Shown in pieces: positions 33,098 through 46,559 of a stretch of 64,000 bases of DNA. The notes under the pieces were generated by a model. It was not told the DNA's origin. It worked only from the letters and a program-made list of their open reading frames with translations, and made no database searches. The stretch's first letter is position 1. The number at the start of each line of letters is the position of its first letter. A program made the translations under genes and the position numbers. Source of the DNA: Diadema setosum (taxonomy: Eukaryota; Echinodermata; Echinoidea; Diadematoida; Diadematidae); contig NC_092705.1 in NCBI RefSeq assembly GCF_964275005.1, forward strand, positions 9,846,641 through 9,910,640. The letters are read 5' to 3'.

Positions 33098-35569
33098 TAA
33101 ACATGATGTGAAGAGTACGTGGAAGGTGATTAACGAGACACTCAAATACAAAACCAATACCGATCCTCCCAAATATATTTCAGCGGACGGCCGGCAGATT
33201 AACGATCCGGTTATCATGGTAGAATCTTTTAATGATTATTTCGCAAGTCTTGGTCCACATCTTGCCAGTAAAATCCCGAAATCCCCAACTGAATATTATA
33301 GATATCTAGGTAATAGGAATCCTCAATCAATACTTTTTGAACCTATTATTGAAGAAGAAATTGTTGATATCGTCAAGAATTTAAACGATAAAAAAAAGTT
33401 CAGGATATGATGGAATTACAAATTTTCTTTTAAAAAGTGTTTTGAATCAAATCATTTCTCCTTTAACATACATTTTTAATCAATCTTTATTTAATGGCAA
33501 AGTCCCCAATAAAATGAAAGTTGCAAAAGTTGTCCCTATCTTTAAGAAGGGACAGAAAGATTTGGTGAATAATTACGGACCAAATTTCTTTATTGACTTC
33601 AATCTCTAAAATCCTTGAAAGGTTAGTTTACTCGCGATTATTGAAATTTCTCACAAATCATAATATTTCATCAGATTCTCAGTTTTGTTTCAGAAAACAT
33701 AACACAACCCATGCTTTACTTACTTTTATAGACAAGGTAGCTCATGCTATAGATAATTTTGAGCATATAATGGGAGTTTTTCTTGATTTTTCTAAAGCTT
33801 TCGATACGATAGATCACCAAATTTTATTTTCTAAACTGTCATTATGGAATTCGCGGGACACCTCTCGAATGGTTTAAGAGTTACTTAACCGATAAGAAGC
33901 AATTTGTTAACATTAACGGCTATGATTCGCAATTAAAACTTATTTCATGTGAAGTCCCACTGGGCTCCCTCTTGGGCCCACTTTTATTTATCTTATACAT
34001 AAACGACCTTCAAAAATCATCGCCAATTTTATCATTTATTTGTTTTGCTGATGACACAAGTTTGTTTTGTTCTCATCGAGACCCTAATACATTAATTGAT
34101 ATGATGAATACTGAGCTTAGGTCTGTGCAATCCTGGATTTATGCAAAACAAAATATCCCTGAATATAGAAAAAACTTATTATATGGTATTCAGTAATTCT
34201 TTGAATGTTGTTCCAAATGAGATCAAAATAAATGATATATGTTTAACGCATGTCAATAACGCAAAGTCTTTAGGGCTTTGGATTGACCGAGAATTATCCT
34301 GAGAAACTCATATTAATTCTGTAAGTAAAATTTTGTCCAGAAATACTGGAATTTTAAATAAGCTTAAACATTTGTTCCCTGTTTATATTTTGCAGAGTAT
34401 ATATTCTTCTTTAATATCTCCACACTTTAATTATGGAATTTTGGTGTGGGGAAATGCAATTAATTTACTATTAGATTCCCTTCGTCGTATTCAAAAGCGT
34501 GCAATAAGAATTATAAACCACGCCGGATATTTTGCTCATACCAATTTTTTTTTTTTTCATCAAAACAGAATTCTGAAAATTCCAGACCTATTCTATTATA
34601 ATCTTGGAATTTTCATGTATAAACTAACAACTAATGAATTACCATCTTTTTTATGTTCAAAAGAAATCGCTCTATTCATTGCTACCCCACTCGTCAGAGT
34701 GACGCTTATCACCTTCCCCGTACTCGCACTGTTTTTGCAAAGAAAACAATTATGTTTACTGGACCCAGATACTGGAATGACCTCCCTCAAGATATTACTT
34801 CTTCCTTATCTTTATTCACCTTCAAACGCAAATTAAAACGGCTATTACTTAGTGGATACACACTACCCGGCTCTTAGCAACATTTTTTTTATACCCCCAG
34901 TCTTTTGTCTTTGTCCGCAGCTCCAAGTTATTTAACGATACCGTTATAGCACTTTTTCTATAAACTCGGCGAAATATGTACAGTCTCGTTTAAGCGATAC
35001 TAAAGTATTCATGTGGTTCGATATAGTTCGTTCTTAATACTGATTTTACACTGGTACAATTTAAGTTGGTCGAGATAAACATGTCCGTTCTCCGTATAAT
35101 TTCACGCCTATAATTCGGGAACCTACAGTTTTTACAGGTATCATTGCTTTTATGTAGGCCCCATCATATTTCCGATATTGATTTGTGATATCCTCAGATG
35201 ATAATGACCACTTATATTTGTGTTTAATGTTTGTTTGTCTTTTTTTTTCAAACATAAGATATGGTTCTATATATTTTGTACTTTTGTTTTATTGTCAATC
35301 ATTTTGTAATCCCATCACTGAGAAAGTGGAAATATAAAATAAACTTGAAACTTGAACTTGAAACTTGAACTTGAACACTGATATGGCTTTCAACGTATTT
35401 CATGAAATTGTTTTTGCGTTTTTATGATGCTCATTTCCCAGTTTTTGTGGTCAAATCCAATTTGAAAAAAAAAAAATCTGAAGAAGTCCTTGGATCAATA
35501 CATCAATTTTGAGATCTATTTCTAGTAAAAAATAATTGTTTTTATATAAACATAACATCTAATTCTAAT

Positions 35570-38500
35570 AGCACTGAAGAAGCAAAACGCAAATACTCAG
35601 CTTACCGACATCAGTACTTCCGTGGTACGTAAAGCTAAGAAAAAAAAAGTTATTTTTTTCCTCAAATTCAAATCCACAAAATGACATCAAGTGTACTTGG
35701 AAAGTTATAAATGAAGTATCAAAAAGAACGATGGAAAGAAACTGGGAATTGATAAAAATCATTCAAAATGGGATGATATCTGATGACTCCCATATAGAAT
35801 TGCTGAAGCTTTTAACACGTATTTTGTAAACATTGGGTCAAATTTGGCCAGTAGTATTCCAGTACAGGAAAAATAAATGCATTCATTTCTAGAGAGTCCC
35901 AGTCCTATTTCTATGTTTTTATGCCCGTAGATGAATTAGGTGTTGATATTTTATTAAAGCTAAAAAAGTTCAGGTTCAATTCAATTCAATTCAATCATAA
36001 TTTATTTCCAATCAACGAAAATCACAACATAGTACAAAGTATCACATGTCATGAAATGATATTGTTCAAACATTTGCAAAAGATTCATGTAGTATACGAG
36101 ATAAATTATATAAGAACACACACATATATATATATATATACAATAATTAGGAGGAACAATGCATATATACTTCGTGGGCGTGCGGAAAATAAATTCGATT
36201 ATGGAAAATAGTGATCCACAAAAAAGCAAAGCTTGTTGGACGTGGATCGCTAGATAAATAATGAGTGAATGATTTTTTATAGCTATTGTATTTGATATAG
36301 ATTATTCAAGTCATTTGTAAAAATATTCATGTAGTTACTCTGAGATACGCAGGTCGGGAAAAAAATAAAAAACAAAAATAGAGTATCAATGCTAATGCCC
36401 GGACACTGTTCACTGAACCACGTGAAAATATGACAAGGACAACACACTCGTACACACATTCAATTACCCACACACATATAAGACGCTAGACAGTACCGAG
36501 AGGAGAGAAGACGGTAACAATACAATGTACAAGTCTACGAAGAACAAAAGACAGGAAAGAAAGAGGAGAGAAGAAAGAAGAGAGGTCTGCATACAGAACA
36601 CGCCAAGTGCTGCGACATCAGGACAGGTGAAAGCTCAAGCATGAATTAAAGCAATTCAAATTATCTAGAATTATAAGTAGAGAGTAGGTGTTTTCTGAAT
36701 TTGTATTTAAATGTGACGAATTTGGGGGAATCTTTTAAGCTATTATCTAGATTATTCCAAAGTCTGGGTCCGGTATAAAGAAATGTATTTTGGGCATGTG
36801 CGGTTCTCATTAATGGAAGATGGAATTCGTCGGATCGTCGCGTGGGATACTTATGTACATGACTGTTTCGATGAAATGAGTCGTGAAATATTTTGGGTAA
36901 GAAGTTGCTGTTATAATCAAACATGAACTGGCCAAGTTGAAACACATACAAATCTTTTATTTTTTAGTATTTTTTGGTAAAAAAACAAAGTATCTGTATG
37001 TTCTCGGGTATGTAGGTTAAAAAAAAATCTGAGCGCTTTCTTTTGCAATACAAAAAAAAAGTTTATCAAGTAATTTCTGATATGTATTACCCCAAGCAAG
37101 AATCCCGTAGTTTAAATATAATGAAGGAAGATAATATTTAGTCTATTCATTACGCCAATGTAACGTGAAATAGTTTTACATATGTTATCAATATGATTCC
37201 TCCATGAAAGCTTGTTATCAACGCAAACACCAAGAAATTTAAAGGAAGAAACTTCTTCTAGGGGAGTAGTATCAAATGTTATATTGCCTTGGAGGCTATC
37301 TAAAGAGTTACTAAAAAGCATAAATTTTGTTTTTTGAATGTTTAGTGACAATTTATTTACGTATATCCATTGTATGACCTTTATCAATTCTTCATTTACT
37401 GTTCTTGTTACGATATTTGGGTCAGGATGGGAAAAGAAAAGGTTAGAGTCATCAGCGAATAATATGAACGATAGTTTCTCCGAGGATCTATGAAAATCAT
37501 TGATATAAATAATGAATAACAATGGGCCTAGTAAGCTCCCTTGTGGGACACCACATGCAATTGTTTTATTTTGAGAGTCAAAGCCGTTGACATGTACAAA
37601 TTGGGATCTATTTGATAGGTAACTCGTGAACCACTCCAAGGCCTTTCCACGTATGCCATAATGGGATAATTTGGCGAGAAGTATTCCATGGTTAATCGTG
37701 TCAAAGGCCTTGGAGAAGTCCAAGAAGATACCTATTGTGTGTGAAAATGTGTCGAGTGCGTGTGAGACTTTGTCGATGAGGGCGAGTAGTGGGTGTGTTG
37801 TGCTGTGATTTTCCCTGAATCCAAACTGAAAGTTTGAAAATATGTCGCAGGTTTTAAGAAAACGTACTGTCCTGATGTAAACTATTCTTTCGAGAATCTT
37901 AGAAATAGAAGTTAGTAAAGATATGGGTCTATAGTTATTGACATCATCCTTCTCCCCTTTCTTATAAATAGGAATTACTTTCGCAATTTTCATGCTATTT
38001 GGCACATGGCCAGTTGTAAGCGATGAGTTGATATTGTGTACTAAGGGATCCACTATTTGGGGAATTATGTTTTTTATCAAGTGGTTATCAATTCCGTCAT
38101 GACGGTATTCCGTTATTCCGTTATGCCGGTATTTCAATATCTCTTCTTTAAAAGAAAAAAAAATATTTATGAAGGAGCTGCGCCTTTGACCAATGTATTT
38201 AATTTGCCTTTTGTTGTTTTTCCAAGTAAAATGAAATTTGCCAAGATTATTCCTGTTTCCAAGAAGGGCAGTCAGGATGATTTGGACAGTTACCGACCTA
38301 TATCTCTTTTGAAATCATTTTCCAAAGTACTTGAAAAAGTTGTCTACTTCGAACTATCAAGTTTTTAAATGATCATAATAGTTGACACACAATTTGGTTT
38401 TCGGAAAAAAACAACAACATTCGACTACTCACACCATTTTGTTGCTAATAGATAAAGTTATTAAAGATATTGAAGCTAAAGCACACACTGTCGGATTTTT

Positions 38501-39535
38501 TGTGGACTACTCCAAGGCTTGACACAATTGATCATGAAATACTACTGTACAAACTGTATCATTACGGGATCCGTGGCACAGCCTTGGAGTGGTTCGGAGC
38601 TTACCTCACAAATCGATCACAATTTGTACACATTAATGATTCCAATTCAAGCACAGCAAATATAACATGTGGTGTTCCACAAGGCTCCCTGTTTGGGACC
38701 ACTTCTTTTTATTGTGATTATTTGTCCAAGTCGTCCACACTCCTTTCTTTCATCTTTTCTGCGGACGATTCAAGTCTTTTTTTTTTTTTTGACGCACCAA
38801 AATCCTACTGTGTTACTTGAAATGCTTAACTCTGAGTTAAATCATGTTACTTATTGTATTCAACACGACAAATTATCCCTAAATCTCAACAAAACTAATT
38901 TTATGGTGTTTAGTCATAAAATTACTTGTTAACCTGGTTCAATCTTAAACGAAGGGGTAACTAACAACAGACAAATTCAGTTAAATTTCTTGGTCTTTTA
39001 ATTGATTGTAAATTATCTTGGCAGGAACAAACAAATTATTTTTGTAAGTTACTGTCAAGAAATTTGGGTGTTTGGGTACAGAAGCTTAATGAAGCATGTT
39101 TTTCTAATACATAGGCCTATTTTACGTACTTTATATTCGACGTTATAGCATACTGGAATGGGGGAATTATTCCAAAATACGATTTGAATGCAATAGCGAG
39201 CTATAAGAATTATCAATTGTACAAATTATTTATCACCGACAAGCCAAATTATCAAAAGTAATAACCTATCAAAGATTTAAATAGATTATACATTATACTT
39301 ACTCCCTTGGGATATTTATGTACCAGCTAACCAAATATGAATTACACGATGCTTTTACTCCCATGTTTTAAAAAAAAATATAAGTTATACATTCCTACCC
39401 TACAAGAATGCATTTAGTACATACAGGTCGGAAATTCTGGAATGGCCTTGACTCGAACATCCCTGAATCGTCGTCAATAAATTGTTTTAAATGCAAATTT
39501 AAAAATTCCCTTTTGCAGTCCTATTTTTAGAGGCA
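35570..39535 (+). mobile_element. CR1-type LINE, degraded, split by a minus-strand LINE
   Basis: 35570-35965 carries the endonuclease-RT connector (TWKVINEVSKRT, then an ELGVDILLKLKK-like segment). 38155-39535 resumes with PSKMKFAKIIPV, SYRPISLLKSFSKVLEKVVY, EILLYKLYHYGIRGTALEWF, TCGVPQGSLFG and a damaged RT core. It then passes into a C-terminal remnant (SGRNSGMA-like region near 39420-39500). Many shifts; inactive. A 'CAGATGAAACAAAAATC' pair follows at 39550-39585. Confidence 0.75.
35966..38150 (-). mobile_element. CR1-type LINE with best-preserved RT domain, inserted antisense
   Basis: Frame 38137-37112 (341 residues) covers the RT from fingers to palm: AKVIPIYKKGEKDD, NNYRPISLLTSISKILE, FLDFSKAFDTINHGILL (motif A), ACGVPQGSLLGPLLF (motif B), LFADDSNLFF (motif C) and FKFLGVCVDNKLSWRNHID. 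37099-36661 carries the C-terminal part (HKYPTRRSDEFHLPL, FLYTGPRLWNNLDN). The tail is (TTGAA)n at 35972-35992. It is 5'-truncated, with no endonuclease. Its better preservation than the surrounding LINE agrees with a later insertion. Confidence 0.85.
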
Positions 39536-39585
39536 TTATTTACCATTTCAGATGAAACAAAAATCCAGATGAAACAAAAATCCAG

Positions 39586-39955
39586 CTTTAGTGCTTCAGT
39601 ATAGTTCTAAAATGGGCGTAAGGGATAGAAACAACCAATGTAAAAAATCGAGTCAGTAAAATTAATTGTATTGTTAGATATACAAAATTTGAGCAATAGA
39701 TAGAAATGTTTTTAGACTAAACCGTCTACAGTTATGGTTTAGTGAGAAAAATAATGATATCTCCTACATGGCAGGATTTTTTTTTATACAACTGACCTAC
39801 ACATATGCATCAAATGTGATATCTTGAACATTCTTTAAATCACTACTCCCAAAGGTAAACTGTACCTTTTATCATTGCATGCAGTTTTATTCCAACTTCC
39901 TTTTCTTTATCAGATTCGTTGTCTATTAGGTATTCCGGGTTTGCTTTTCGTTCGT
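39586..39955. other. No gene seen between two LINE remnants
   Basis: AT-rich with a T-run near 39777. No open frame or repeat core was recognised. Confidence 0.45.
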
Positions 39956-41145
39956 GTTACAGGTTTAAGCAAAACTACAATTGTAAGTATCAGGAAATGA
40001 AAAGGAGAGTCAAGAGAAAAGCAAGAACAGATAAAAGGAGCTACCTGTAGATGGTCTAGCATCTCAAGCAGAAGATGTCGCGAAGAAAGGGGAGAAGGGT
40101 AAATTTATCAAGATAATTAGATGATTATTTATTAAGTCTTCAAGAAATGGCAAATCTCCTGGACGGTACAACCTCAATGCAGAATTGAAGGGGTCGGTGC
40201 AATATAGTGCTAACCTACACAATGGTCATTTTGAGATAATCGCTGTTGAGTGTTTGGAAAGCCTATACATTTTACATGAATAAAACATGAATGCATGCAT
40301 TTTTTTGCCATCTTATTGGTTGAATTCAAATATGATATTTTCACGGAGGTTAGAGTGAAGGATAAGGATCATGAAAATGCATGTAACTCAATTTTGACAA
40401 AAGTGTGGGTTAGCACTTTATTGCACCGACCCCTTCAATTGTTTAAAGTAGAACCAGTGATAGCAGCTGGATATCTTGGGCCACTCTTCAGAGCTATGTG
40501 GGAAAGGAAACAAATTCCAGGAGATTGGTCCGACGGTGTAATTGTCCAAATTCCAAAGAAAGGAGATCTGAAGGACAGTAGAAACCGTCGTGGGTCGTGG
40601 ATTTACCCTTTTATCGATACCTTGCAAGATTTTTTTTTCAAAGATCATTGGAAAATGTCTGACAGATGCAGTCGACCAAAAGCTCAGAGAGGAACAGGCA
40701 GGATTCCGCAGAGGAAGGGGGTGCATCGACCAATTTTTTGTACTGCGTAATACCATCGAACAGTGCACAGAATGGCAAAGACAGAGTTACGTTAATTTCG
40801 TTGATTTTGAGAAGGCGTTCGATAGTATCCACAGAGAGAGCTTGTGGCAAATTCTGCGTATGTATGGAATACCACGCGATATAGTTCTTGTCATAAAGAG
40901 CTTTTTTACATTGTTCATGTAGTGTAGGAAGCAGTGGTATAAAGTTTGAAGTGAAATCTGGAGTAAGACAAGTTTGTGTCATGTCTCCACTTCTCTTCAT
41001 AATTGCCATTGAATGGGTGAAGGGAACAGCTGTAGACCACTCAAGAGATATCAGATGGTCCATTTTCTCAGCATTAGATGACCTTGTTTTCGCTGATGAT
41101 CTTGCATTACTTTCTCATATACACCAGCAAATACAGGTTGCTTAA
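39956..41145 (+). mobile_element. RTE-like LINE fragment, split by a 250-bp element
   Basis: The connector (RTDKRSYL) leads to LNAE, the inserted element, then LFKVEPVIAAGYLGPLFRAM, PGDWSDGVIVQIPKKGD and LSIPCKIFFSKIIGKCL. The palm follows in another frame: AGFRRGRGCIDQFFVLR, NFVDFEKAFDSIHRESLW (motif A), KSGVRQVCVMSPLLF (motif B) and FADDLALLSH (motif C). The RGRGCIDQ and VDFEKAFDSI wording fits RTE-like enzymes. Several shifts; no endonuclease and no 3' end. Confidence 0.75.
40187..40436. mobile_element. 250-bp MITE with AATT duplication
   Basis: The ends GAAGGGGTCGGTGCAATA and, reversed, GAAGGGGTCGGTGCAATA match over at least 30 bp with few differences. AATT lies on both sides (40183-40186, 40437-40440). 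Taking the element and one AATT out leaves the LINE reading LNAELFKVEP in one frame, which confirms the 4-bp duplication. Superfamily not assigned. Confidence 0.85.
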
Positions 41146-41150
41146 ATCAG

Positions 41151-41308
41151 TTCATGAAAGAACATTATCTCGTCAGACATAATACTCCAAAACAAAAGAA
41201 TCCATGACTACATACGATTTTTAAAAGATGTTCATGAAAGAACATTATCTCGTCAGACATGTACTCCCAAACAAAAGAAACCATGACTACAAACGATTTT
41301 TTAAAAAG
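41151..41308. repeat. Tandem duplication of about 79 bp
   Basis: 41151-41229 and 41230-41308 both begin TTCATGAAAGAACATTATCT and end ACGATTTTTTAAAA, with few differences. It abuts the end of the RTE-like fragment. Confidence 0.9.
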
Positions 41309-43340
41309 ACATTTTGATCCCCTGTAGGCGATAAATAGGGAAGTCCACGCTCATTCTACAATTCCTAGGTCTAGCTTTTCATGTGGCATATCTGATCAGA
41401 CAAAAAACTTACACACTTGTATTTAAAGTGACTTTTTTCTGTAACTACTTCATGTCTTGAGCAGGTTAACACGTTATCTCTTACCTTATATATTCACCAC
41501 TCGTTGGTCAGTCAGTGTAGACAATCGTCAGCTTGCCAGTCGCTGAAACACATCATTTATACAAAAGGAGGAAACAAGACACCTTGTCTTTCTTACTGGA
41601 TGCAATGGACTCGAGTTAATCCTTTCACAGTGTTAGTACTCTGAAGGCAGGTCACTGTATATGGCGTGCAGCAACACTGATCTATGGGTGTGATTTTCGT
41701 ATGGCAAACACCCATGCCATGATTGTACAGTTCGCGGAGAGAAAGAGATATCACGAATGCGAAGCCGAGCCTTCCTGCATGATTTTCAGGCATTAAACGC
41801 TGTGGTAAACATCGCCAGATAGACTGACCTAATTATGAACCTCGTTTCCAATTGGAACGAATAAGTGAAATATGGCGCCTTCCAGTTCGCACTTGTTCGT
41901 TCTCCAATCAAGTGGTGATGAGCAACTTACTGTCTAGTGTCGTCATCGGTCGCTTCAAATATGGCGCACATTTTCATGTCGCACACCAAGTTTACTCTAA
42001 CATTAATCAAACATAGAGTGGCGGGAAATCTCAACGGGTGTAAAATGCGGTACAACGTTTTGTCCAAAGTCCAAAAGGTTGCACTAATATTGACAGTTAA
42101 AGAGGGCGGTTTGCGCAACATAGATCATACCATGTGACCGTACATCACAAAACCAACAAAAAGTCACACGCACTATTTTTAGTGAGGATCGAAATAGGTG
42201 AAATGGATCAACCTAGCCAGTCTTGAGTTTTTCACACATTCTGAAAGAGAGAGTCTTCTTCTACATTATGCCAAAGTTTGGGATCATAAAATGAACAGGA
42301 AATTGTGTTTTTAACAGTTTTTTTTTCTCGAACACTTTTGGAATAGTATAATTACATGTGTCTTATACAGAGTCCCCCTTTTATTTTTTTTTTAACCCCA
42401 AAAAACACTCTTCACTTCCAACTGTATATGTTTAGAAAGGATGCTGCTACTGTTTTGAAAGTTGGCATCAATCATGGAAAGAATTTGTTAATAAAGCACG
42501 CTCAATTCCAGCTTAATTTAAAAATCTCTTCAATGTTGTTGCTTCTGTGGTTTACATCCGTTTTTCCTCCATCCATAGCACGTCTTGGTTAAGAGTAAGC
42601 GCTTGAATAAACCCTGTACTACAAAGCCTCTTTTCTCAGTTCACACTTTCCCGGAGACTGGGAGTGTGTATATGTTTTTTCTTCTTCTTCTTTCAATATT
42701 GAGATAGGTAAGAGGAGTCCATTTTAATCGAGTTATATATCATTTTTAAAGTTTAAAGTCAGCTCTTTCAGAATCTGCTCTTAACTAAAAGTCCATGTCT
42801 GGCGGCTTATTGTTGGTCTTGTGACGCAGGGTCACATATACAATATCATCACAGGAAAGTTCCTTCAATCAAGTTCATTCTGTCATAGTTCGCAGCTTAA
42901 GAACACTGGGAATACTAACATTAGTTTCAGCGGACCTTGTTATGCCCCTTTAAGGAACATTTGATGTACATCACATCCTGTGTACAACGGCAGTTTGGAA
43001 TGTGCTTTCGGAAGATACTTAAGTCAACCTAGGGCGAGCAGGTTTTCGGAGAAATTGATAACTTTTCAAGGACTGTACAATATTCTGGAATAGAGAAACC
43101 AGACTGAGTTAATTCATTTTCACCACATGGAATTGAATGAAAAAGGAACATAATCCATTCAGTTTTATTCGATTCAATCCAGTTCAATTCAGTTCAATAC
43201 AACGAAGTTTGATTCAAAAATGTAAATGCTAAAAAAGAAAAGAAAAAAGTGGAATGGTTACACTAATAATGATGGTAAAATGCAGACCAAGAAGAAAATA
43301 ATAATACACCAAAATAAGACTGATTGATACATCGACTCAC
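41309..43340. other. Unassigned sequence
   Basis: No coding signal or recognised element. The imperfect (CAATTCAGTT)n-like stretch at 43160-43205 resembles a LINE tail but no LINE body adjoins it. Confidence 0.4.
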
Positions 43341-43349
43341 ATAGACGAC

Positions 43350-44970
43350 TTCTTCTTTTTCTTCTTCTTCTTCTTCTTCTTCTTTTTCTTCTTCTTCAAG
43401 TCACAGGGACTGTGGCTCGGCCTCTATGGGCAGATCGTAGCGACAAACCCCTTGGATTTAAATGGAACAACGAGGGGCTTGTCATCCTCGGAGTACATTT
43501 GGATAGTAACAACAGAACAACAAACAGTTCACATCAATGTAACATGATTAAATGTAAGGAAAATTAAACAAACTCTGTCCCGTTGGAGTTCACTCTAAAA
43601 AAGTCTGCCCTTAAGGCGAAGATTAGTTGCCAACCAACTAGCTGCCTCCAAAATATTTCATTGTTTTGACATTTTTTTACCACACCAAAGTGCTTTGAAT
43701 GGATTACAAGAGATGCTTGTTAATTTTATTTGGTGTAACAAACTTCGTGAGACACTTATTAAAGAAACAAATCTTGTTTCAGGAATGTGGAGGTGAGCTT
43801 GTTTCCAAGCACGAATCCTTATGGCGGTTTCTGAACCTCTTCCCTCAGCCCGCGTACAAAATGTGATTATACAATCTCCAAAAGTACAGAACCTTGCATT
43901 AGACTCTCATCTCATCCTCACTAACTCAGAACAAAAATATGATTGTAGCCTGCCCCCATTTTACGCTGAACTGCTAAGTTCTTGCAAAACATTAGGAGCC
44001 CATATTGAAACGTCGTCCTCCCCCCTCAGCAATGTGATGAACACGTACTCCCCTGAACCATCCCCTTCTAAACCCAAGTCCAATAGTAGGTCACACGGCT
44101 CTCCCTGTTAGACTCTTCGCAAGTGGTATCAACTCGTCAAAGATCTCATCAATCCGACCAGTGACAAGTTGCTCTCAGCTAGCGACGTCAAACCCCCCCC
44201 CCCCCATTCTACGACGTTCGTCACTATGCCTCCTTGATCATGAACTTTCCCACCTACACGAATCCCTCATCGAACACTTCCCTACCTTCTTGACTACTGA
44301 CGGACTTCGATCATCCACACATCCCCTTCATCACATCTCCGCAGGCATCGTCTCACCCCTTTCGGCCAAAATCAATGGCAATCGAAATCTATTCATCATG
44401 CCTACCCTCTCCATATATCATGTATATCGCATCCTACACAAGTCAGTGAATTCTTTTCCGTCATTCACGTCAACAGCCTGGGAAGAAAACGATGTGCTTT
44501 CACCAACAACGACAATTCACTGGTCTGACATCCATCGTTCCCTCCTCCAAAAGAGACGGACACATCCAAAACAAACTTTTGCATAATGTCCTGCCGCCAC
44601 TCACACACAGTCCTCGATCACTTCAATCCAGATATCTCACCAATGTGTGGATGGTGCGACGAAGAGGGGGGGGGGGGGACCATCCTACACCTGTTTCTCA
44701 CATGCAAGGCCATACAACCTGCCCTTGACATTTCCACAATCTCCTATAACGTCTCCTGTCTACGGTCAAGCCCAACTTCGACCTCTTCTGGACACTGGTC
44801 CCACACGCGCGAGGTCGAAGCAGGGAAGCCGTGTGCCTATCAAATTATCTGATCATCAGCTGAAAGAGCACCCTCTTTTGGCTCTATCAAACCTCTCGGT
44901 TCCTAAATCCGACCCCCTTCTGGACAACAAGAATAAAGAACAGGGTCATTCTCGAACATAAATTTTACAA
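43350..44970 (+). mobile_element. L1/Tx1-type LINE ORF2 C-terminal fragment
   Basis: After a (CTT)n tract (43350-43398), the frames read PLGFKWNNEGLVILGVHLD, then ALNGLQEMLVNFIWCNK. They continue IYHVYRILHKSVNSF, TTIHWSDIHRSLLQ and finally PDISPMCGWCDEE, followed by ILHLFLTCK. The last part is the C..C...H....C zinc-knuckle-like end typical of L1/Tx1 ORF2. Poly-C (44190) and poly-G (44667) runs and several shifts break it. Only the region after the RT core remains. Confidence 0.7.
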
Positions 44971-45374
44971 GTTACGGAACAACATATTATGAGCACCATC
45001 ATGAAACGACGGTCTCACAACTCACTTTTTCACGATTGACGGGGAAAATATCACGTGGTTGATATAATATCATCGTCAGTATTATGACGCTTATTTTGCT
45101 TTAAGGTCACGCTTAGCTTGGTACATTTAAATTGAACGCATGAAGTGTGTAGAGCTTATTGCCTCCCAAAATTTGCTCTTCGTTGCTGCTAGAGCAGAGC
45201 ATGCACTCTATAACCTGGCCACATTAGCATATCTGAGCTAATCATGTATATCCGTTGAAAAAAAAAAATCATTTAGTCTTTCATTTATATTATTATGTGT
45301 AATTTGTAATCAAGCTGATTGCGCATTTTCGAAAAACCTCTTTTACATGTTGTAATAATGCAGTCATGTCCAAG

Positions 45375-45765
45375 TATCATTCAAACACGGATCCTCAAGG
45401 ATCTACACGATGATCCGGGGAGATCCGGGATAGTTTCGCCCTGGATGGAGCATCGACGAGCGTTGATGACTCTACACACGGTATGAACACGACAGCTACA
45501 CGGATAAGGCCTGAACATAATGGTACCTACACAGCATCTACTAGTACATGAAAGGCTCTTACACGGACCAACACGGCAGCTATACGCAGTGGCCACATGG
45601 ACCATCCCGGATTGCTCTGCCAACACGGCAGTCCCCGGATGACGCCAGATGTTTCTGACCTCCAGAAGTTGCCGTGTTGGCCTCGCGGATGTCCAAGGAT
45701 GCCCAGGCGTCAACATGGATCTCTCTCCTGATCACCCTGGATCATATTTGGGATGATCAGGCATG
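45375..45765. repeat. GC-rich structured block, probable repeat
   Basis: The block is clearly richer in G+C than its surroundings and full of GGATC, ACACGG and CCGGATG motifs. An 11-bp inverted repeat CCAACACGGCA / TGCCGTGTTGG lies at about 45619 and 45671, and 'CCAACACGGCAG' occurs twice. A 111-residue minus-strand frame is open here but has no recognisable domain. Confidence 0.5.
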
Positions 45766-46559
45766 TCTATTGTTTGATTTGACGGCCATATCATAAAACC
45801 AGTTCATTTGCACTTACTATTGATAGAAACCCTGATTTGCATCCAGTTTACTGTATATAGAAACGGTAAGCCAACCGTGATGTATTAAATGCAAAAAAGA
45901 AAAAGAAAAAAAGTCGAGGGCGAGTATATTTCCCCCTTTTAAAAATAATGTGAATGTAAGCACTACATATTATGCACCAATGTGAAAGGTGTGCAAGTGT
46001 GATGAAAGTATCATTTTGAAAAGTCAAAAGTCTTCTTCTTCCTCTTCTTCCTACGGCTCAAATTTGTCTGGTTGATACCGTTTGCTGGCTACAGCTAGTC
46101 ACCTGGCATGAACCAGGAGAGGTCGGCATCATTCGCCCGTTTTCTGGTGTGGCATCTGGGGATTTGGGGAACCATTTCACCAAGGAAGCACCCTACTCTT
46201 TGCGATGAATGAATAAAGCGGGACTTTTTACGAGCACGAACCGAATTAGATTGAGATGGTTTATTCAATAAAACAGTCAAGCATATAGCAGTTATATAAA
46301 TGGCGAGACTGTGTTCAACTTACAAAGCAAGCTAAGTTTAAAATACATGAACTACAGTAGAATATGATAGGGCTTATCAAAGGACAACAAAGGAAAACTA
46401 TACATAAAACAATCCCATTTTTATCAGCTATTCAAACATTGAAGTGACTCTACGTGTTCCAAGTATCAAAACATGGAGGAAGACTTTTGGTGAAATAAAC
46501 TAGTATGTATCAGAGAATCATCTTGCAGGACATTGCAGTCATGAACACTCAATGTGTGA

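Larger units (their letters stand above)
28890..35380 (+). mobile_element. CR1-type LINE, near full length, split by an LTR element
   Basis: After a repetitive leader (29089-29480) the frames follow LINE order. 29719-30240 opens the endonuclease (LFISHFNIRSLNKNFD, NVIGLSETLL, RTWKKGGGVGFYVS). 30415-30789 closes it (MGDFNLNLLNYNDN, IDNIFVND, DVTDHFPIY). The connector follows, then RT (33108-34196: VINETLKYKTN, FLDFSKAFDTIDHQIL, MGPLLFILYINDL, CFADDTSLF) and the C-terminus (34333-34836). It ends in a tail of CTTGAAA/CTTGAAC repeats (35338-35375). Several shifts and stops make it inactive. The 5' limit is uncertain. Confidence 0.8.

Noticed and set aside
45381-45716. 111-codon Cys/Arg-rich minus-strand frame
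   Set aside because: It lies wholly in a GC-rich repeat-like block, where long frames arise by composition; no domain is recognised.
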